NCBI GenBank assembly: GCA_965223835.1
Contig: CBDCXQ010000001.1
Span: 4,712,001-4,776,000, forward strand
Direction: 5' to 3'
DNA length: 64,000 nucleotides
From: CAVYXZ01 sp965223835
GTDB taxonomy: Bacteria; Chloroflexota; Anaerolineae; Aggregatilineales; Phototrophicaceae
Both the position numbers and the translations under genes were made by a program. Positions 60,151 to 64,000 of this stretch are shown in pieces (within the stretch, counting starts at the first letter, position 1; each line of letters begins with the position of its first letter). Under the pieces are notes generated by a model. It did not search any database and was not told the origin of the DNA. It saw nothing but the letters and a program-made list of their open reading frames with translations.

Positions 60151-63102
60151 GTGAATGGGAAATTACTTACCACCGTTGCCTATCGCACCTGGCAACGGTT
60201 GATCACACCCAATCCAGCGATAATTGAACAGAAGCAGCGCCGCCAGGCTGAATTACTCGCGACCTTGATGATACTCTTGATACCGCTGGTCGTGCTACTT
60301 ATTCTGCTCTCGATACTAAACAACCCCGCCTCACCCTTTACCCAATATCAGTACCCGATCATTTTGCTCGGTCTGCTGGTGCCGGGGCTGGTGATCTATG
60401 CCCTCAGCCGCACCACCTATTATATGCTGGGTGCACTGCTGGCAATCATCCTGTCAACAGCAGGTATTTTTGGTGCAGTCTTTATTGTGGACCAGTTTGA
60501 TATTAATTTTTTGATCTACATGCTGGTGCCCATCCTGTTGTGTAGTTTCTTTTTCTCGTTGCGGACGGCGACCGGCTTATTTTTCGCGCTAACATTGGGC
60601 GGCCTGCTGTTGCCTCGTCTACCAACCGGCATTCAATATAGCGATTTATTCGATGGCCCCTTGAGCTATTTCGTCATTATCTGCCTGATCGTGCTGCTGA
60701 CCCGTCGCTATCGCAATATCCTGGAGGGCGACCGCCTGGATGTCATCGAAAAAAGTGAAGAGCGTTATCGCATCGTTTCGGAAATGACCTCCGACTACGC
60801 TTACAGCGTGCGTGTAGACGCCGGCAAAAAATTGACTGTAGAGTGGATTACCCAGGCATTTACGCGTGTCACCGGCTATGACCACACCAGGTCGAATGAT
60901 TGGGACGCCTTTGTTTTCCCCGATGACTTGCCGATCGCCCAGGCCCGTGCCCAGCGGTTACTTGACGGTCACGAGGACATCAGTACCTTTCGGATCATCA
61001 CAAAATCTGGTGACATTCGCTGGCTACGTGAAGTGGGCCGCCCGGTGTTGGATGCGACTGGCTGCGTCGTGCGCATTGATGGCGCAGTGCAAGACATTAC
61101 GGATGAACGTGATGCTGAAGAACAATTGCAATTATTGGACCTGGCCGTTCACAGCGCCCGTGAAGGCATCATGATTTTGACCGCCAGCGATGCGGAACCC
61201 AGGATTGTCTTCGTCAATAGTGGTTTACAAACGCTTACTGGCCTGGACAGCGCGCAATTGCTGGGGCAACCACTGAGCGTTTTTGAAACGATCATGCCCG
61301 TCATGGACGAAATGCTCAATGCAGTGCGAATTGGCGAGAGCTTCCAGACGCAGACGCGCAACGAGCATCTGGATAAACAACCCCGATACCTGGAGTGGTA
61401 TGTATCGCCGGTCCAGGATGAACAGGCGACGATTACACACTTCATCGCCATCGTGCGCAATATTACCGAGCGGAAGCAAATGGAACAGGCCGAGCAGGAT
61501 CAACGATTGCTGGCGGAGGGCCTGCGCGATATGGCTGCCACCCTGACCAGCACGCTGGAGCTGGATGAAGTGCTCGACTTGATCTTACATTCGCTGACGC
61601 AGGTCGTTCCTCATGATTCAGGCAATATCACCCTGCTCAAGGACGGCATGGGCGAGATGGTCCGTCGCCAGCGTAAAGAGGCCAATGGTGTTGCTGTGAC
61701 CCGCCCGATGCAACGCTATGTGATTCAAGATGTGCCAACGTTACAGCATATGTTGGAAACAGGACGCCCCCGACTGGTTAACGACACATCACAGGCCAAA
61801 GACTGGATTAACTTTCCCGGTACGGACTGGATGCGTTCGTATGTCGGCGTACCAATCTGGTTAGACAACGAGATCGCCGGGTTCTTGCAATTAACCAGCC
61901 AGCAGGTCGGGGGGTTTACCGCGCAACATGCTGACCGTTTGGAGGCATTTGCTAATCTCGCCAGTATTGCCTTGCACAACGCCCAATCATTTAAAACCAA
62001 GCAGCAACAGGCTGAAGAACTCGAAAAGCGGGTTATCGAGCGCACCGCCCAGCTATTCGAAGTGCAGAAACGGCAGCAAGCGATTTTGGATGCAGTGGGC
62101 GAGGGCGTATTTTATACTGAGGATCAGGCGATTGAGTATGTGAATGGGGAACTGTGTAAACAGACGGGCTACCCTGTCCATGAATTATCCGGCCAACCGG
62201 CAACTATCTTCCAGAACGAAGACGATCCACTGGGCTGGGCTAATCTGGCGCACAAGCTCAACCATAATCGCATCTGGCGCGGTGAAGTGCAGGTGAGGCG
62301 GCAAGATGGTGAATGCTTTGATGCCGGTATCACCATCGCCCAGGTGAGCGAACCCGGCGAACAACCGTTGCGAGCGGTAACTGTTGTGCGTGATATTAGC
62401 CAGGAAAAGGCGTTGCAAGAACAACGCAACCGCTTTATCGCTATCGCGTCGCATGAACTGCGCACCCCACTAACCAACTTTATGACGCGCCTGTATCTGT
62501 TACGCCGCCAACCGGACCGGCTGGATACGCATGTCCAAATTCTCGATGATGCCGCCGAACAGATGAAATTGCTGGTCGACAATCTACTGGATCTCACCCG
62601 CCTGGAGCAAGGTGCTGTTCGCTTGAATCGGCACCGGGTACGGACGCAAGAAATTATTGAGACCGTAATGCGCTTACAACAGAGCGAAGCGCAATCGAAA
62701 GCAATCAATCTGGAAATGCAGTTAGATCCAGAGCCGCGCTATGTCCTGGCCGACTCGGGTCGCTTGCAACAAGTTATCAGCAATCTTGTCACCAATGCCA
62801 TCAAGTTTACCCCGCCCGATGGTTGCGTAACCGTTAAGCTGACAACCCAACCCTGGGACGGTCAGGACGCGGTGGTCATCCATGTAATTGATACCGGCGT
62901 TGGCATTCCCCCTGAGCATCAAGCCCATATTTTCGAGCCATTTCACCGGGTTGATGACACAACCACCGGCACAGGCCTCGGCCTGAGCATCACGCGGGAA
63001 ATCGTCGAACTTCATGGCGGCAACATTACGATGGAAAGTGAACCCGGGCGCGGCGCGTGTTTCACGGTTAAACTTCGCCTCGCTGCCGATGAAACCGCTT
63101 GA
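60151..63102 (+). CDS. Membrane-anchored PAS/GAF sensor histidine kinase
   Basis: About 983 residues from GTG 60151, with GAGGAT seven bases before it; an ATG at 60130 has no ribosome site. Six transmembrane segments in the first 200 residues (e.g. LATLMILLIPLVVLLILLSIL). Then PAS (SEERYRIVSEMTSDYAYS), PAS (ILTASDAEPRIVFVNSGLQTLTG), GAF (EVLDLILHSLTQVVPHDSGNI), a coiled coil, a third PAS (QAILDAVGEGVFYTEDQAIEYVNGE), HisKA (FIAIASHELRTPLTNFM, phospho-acceptor His) and the ATPase (VIDTGVGIPPEHQAHIFEPFHRVDD, GTGLGLSITREIVELHGG). No receiver. Divergent from sppA. Confidence 0.9.
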   Translation: MNGKLLTTVAYRTWQRLITPNPAIIEQKQRRQAELLATLMILLIPLVVLLILLSILNNPASPFTQYQYPIILLGLLVPGLVIYALSRTTYYMLGALLAIILSTAGIFGAVFIVDQFDINFLIYMLVPILLCSFFFSLRTATGLFFALTLGGLLLPRLPTGIQYSDLFDGPLSYFVIICLIVLLTRRYRNILEGDRLDVIEKSEERYRIVSEMTSDYAYSVRVDAGKKLTVEWITQAFTRVTGYDHTRSNDWDAFVFPDDLPIAQARAQRLLDGHEDISTFRIITKSGDIRWLREVGRPVLDATGCVVRIDGAVQDITDERDAEEQLQLLDLAVHSAREGIMILTASDAEPRIVFVNSGLQTLTGLDSAQLLGQPLSVFETIMPVMDEMLNAVRIGESFQTQTRNEHLDKQPRYLEWYVSPVQDEQATITHFIAIVRNITERKQMEQAEQDQRLLAEGLRDMAATLTSTLELDEVLDLILHSLTQVVPHDSGNITLLKDGMGEMVRRQRKEANGVAVTRPMQRYVIQDVPTLQHMLETGRPRLVNDTSQAKDWINFPGTDWMRSYVGVPIWLDNEIAGFLQLTSQQVGGFTAQHADRLEAFANLASIALHNAQSFKTKQQQAEELEKRVIERTAQLFEVQKRQQAILDAVGEGVFYTEDQAIEYVNGELCKQTGYPVHELSGQPATIFQNEDDPLGWANLAHKLNHNRIWRGEVQVRRQDGECFDAGITIAQVSEPGEQPLRAVTVVRDISQEKALQEQRNRFIAIASHELRTPLTNFMTRLYLLRRQPDRLDTHVQILDDAAEQMKLLVDNLLDLTRLEQGAVRLNRHRVRTQEIIETVMRLQQSEAQSKAINLEMQLDPEPRYVLADSGRLQQVISNLVTNAIKFTPPDGCVTVKLTTQPWDGQDAVVIHVIDTGVGIPPEHQAHIFEPFHRVDDTTTGTGLGLSITREIVELHGGNITMESEPGRGACFTVKLRLAADETA

Positions 63103-63207
63103 ACCGCCGTGCAGTAGCGCATAGCCAATAAACCAACCAGCCCCTGGCAATCATCTTCTGGCTGCCAAAAAATGTCACTATTCAGTGGTATTCCATCTGA
63201 GACGGGT

Positions 63208-63213
63208 TATAAT
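63208..63213 (+). promoter_or_regulatory. -10 box upstream of the LysM lipoprotein gene
   Basis: A consensus TATAAT 29 bp before the first start codon of the lipoprotein. No convincing -35 hexamer at the expected distance. Confidence 0.35.
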
Positions 63214-63242
63214 GTGGGATAGAAGCCAGAAAATTTGGGATA

Positions 63243-64000
63243 ATGAGGGATATGGGTCACTGGGGATGGCGACCTCTGTTAAACACCCTGTTTATCTGTG
63301 TTTTGGTAACAGGCTGCAACATTTCCAGTGGTACAGCGCCCGCCCTTTCCCCCACAAACTTACCCCTGGTCACCCTGACACTACGAATACGCCCATCGCC
63401 GACACCCAGCGTGCCACCCATTACACCCGTGACCGAAACGATCAATCCCGTCCCCACCGCCCAGTCCACACCTACGACTGACTCCACCTATGTCGTGCGT
63501 CCGGGGGATACCTTACTCGGAATCGCACTGGATTTTGGCCTGGGGGTAAGCGAACTGCGGGCAGCCAACGTGGGAATTGATCCGCTGGCATTGCAAGTCG
63601 GGCAAATCATCAGCATTCCGCCGCCGAGTCTCGCCAGCGCTGCGCTGCCTACGCCATTGCCAATCGTGCTTGATCCACCGGCGTGCGAGTTCATGATTAC
63701 CGGCAGGCTGCTATGTCTGGGACAGGTACATAACCCCTATGACCGGCCTTTGCGCAACGTTCGCGTCGGGTTAACCTTGCTGGCTGCCGATGAAACTCCG
63801 CTCCAGCAAATCACCACCGGCGTGGAACAGATGCTGATCCCACCACAAAGCAGCGCCCCCTACAGCGTCATTCTGCCCGGCCAGGAATATGACCGGGTAG
63901 TGGTCAATCTGCTGGCGGCGGACAAAGTGGATGCGCCCCTCAGCGTACCAACATTGGACATCGTGCGCGAACAGGTTCAGGCGCAGGACAATCGTTATCA
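63243..64000 (+). CDS. LysM-domain lipoprotein (partial, runs off the window)
   Basis: Open from ATG 63243 (or ATG 63252) to the window edge, 252 codons. A signal peptide ends in a lipobox LLNTLFICVLVTGC. A Pro/Thr-rich stretch (about 30-80) leads to a LysM peptidoglycan-binding domain: YVVRPGDTLLGIALDFGLGVSELRAANVGIDPLALQVGQIISIPPP. Thereafter a beta-rich domain begins (LLCLGQVHNPYDRPLRNVRVGLTLL). Likely anchored in the membrane and attached to the cell wall. The C-terminus lies outside the window. Confidence 0.82.
   Translation, partial: MRDMGHWGWRPLLNTLFICVLVTGCNISSGTAPALSPTNLPLVTLTLRIRPSPTPSVPPITPVTETINPVPTAQSTPTTDSTYVVRPGDTLLGIALDFGLGVSELRAANVGIDPLALQVGQIISIPPPSLASAALPTPLPIVLDPPACEFMITGRLLCLGQVHNPYDRPLRNVRVGLTLLAADETPLQQITTGVEQMLIPPQSSAPYSVILPGQEYDRVVVNLLAADKVDAPLSVPTLDIVREQVQAQDNRY

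Noticed and set aside
1..64000. CRISPR array, rRNA operon or replication origin.
   Set aside because: No regularly spaced direct repeats, no rRNA-like sequence and no DnaA-box cluster were noticed.

Overview
The window is a gene-dense, moderately GC-rich bacterial chromosome segment with no rRNA, tRNA or CRISPR visible. The style points to Chloroflexota, probably an Anaerolineae-like lineage. Signs of this are secreted proteins with long Pro/Thr linkers, very large multi-GAF histidine kinases, a PknB-type Ser/Thr kinase, an HpnA-like epimerase, and many short interspersed hairpin repeats. The taxonomic call is inference from gene content.

Region 1 (1-19.4 kb) is a catabolic locus. A sugar epimerase is followed by an oligopeptide/nickel-type ABC transporter (3.2-4.8 kb substrate-binding protein, 1.2-3.1 kb permeases). 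Next comes a tightly packed ten-gene minus-strand operon (13.6 to 5.0 kb): YheO/DauR-type regulator, RidA, M20 hydrolase, 2-oxoacid dehydrogenase E1-alpha, Rieske oxygenase, E1-beta, free-standing lipoyl protein, two SDR dehydrogenases and an amidohydrolase. A divergent creatininase-family hydrolase, a GMC oxidoreductase and a sugar-type ABC transporter complete it. One 29-bp motif occurs in three of the control regions (4974-5002, 13638-13666, 16204-16232), which suggests a single regulon. The substrate is unknown; amidohydrolase, creatininase, RidA and oxygenase together suggest a nitrogen-containing organic compound.

Region 2 (19.5-32.1 kb) holds a Ser/Thr kinase, an esterase lipoprotein on an apparently leaderless transcript, an epimerase, a phosphoesterase pair, a HET-C-domain protein with the IGNxAV motif seen in cargo of extracellular contractile injection systems, an SDR, and a 1382-residue six-GAF hybrid kinase.

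Region 3 (32.3-41.2 kb) has three tandem secreted proteins that share an N-terminal beta module. Next to them is a TlpA-like thioredoxin/TPR protein whose reading frame runs through an in-frame UGA at the redox motif (UxxC), with a SECIS-like hairpin just downstream. It is a likely selenoprotein. An IS4-family element inserted in a hairpin repeat, a double-DUF427 protein and an IS982-family element follow.

Region 4 (41.3-64 kb) carries a two-gene SF1 helicase module, an AT-rich hypothetical island, a Uma2 nuclease, penicillin-binding protein 1A, an Ham1-type pyrophosphatase, a MerR regulator, a sulfotransferase, a PIG-L deacetylase, an HpnA-like epimerase, a GH17 glycosidase, SppA, a membrane PAS/GAF histidine kinase, and the start of a LysM lipoprotein cut by the window edge.
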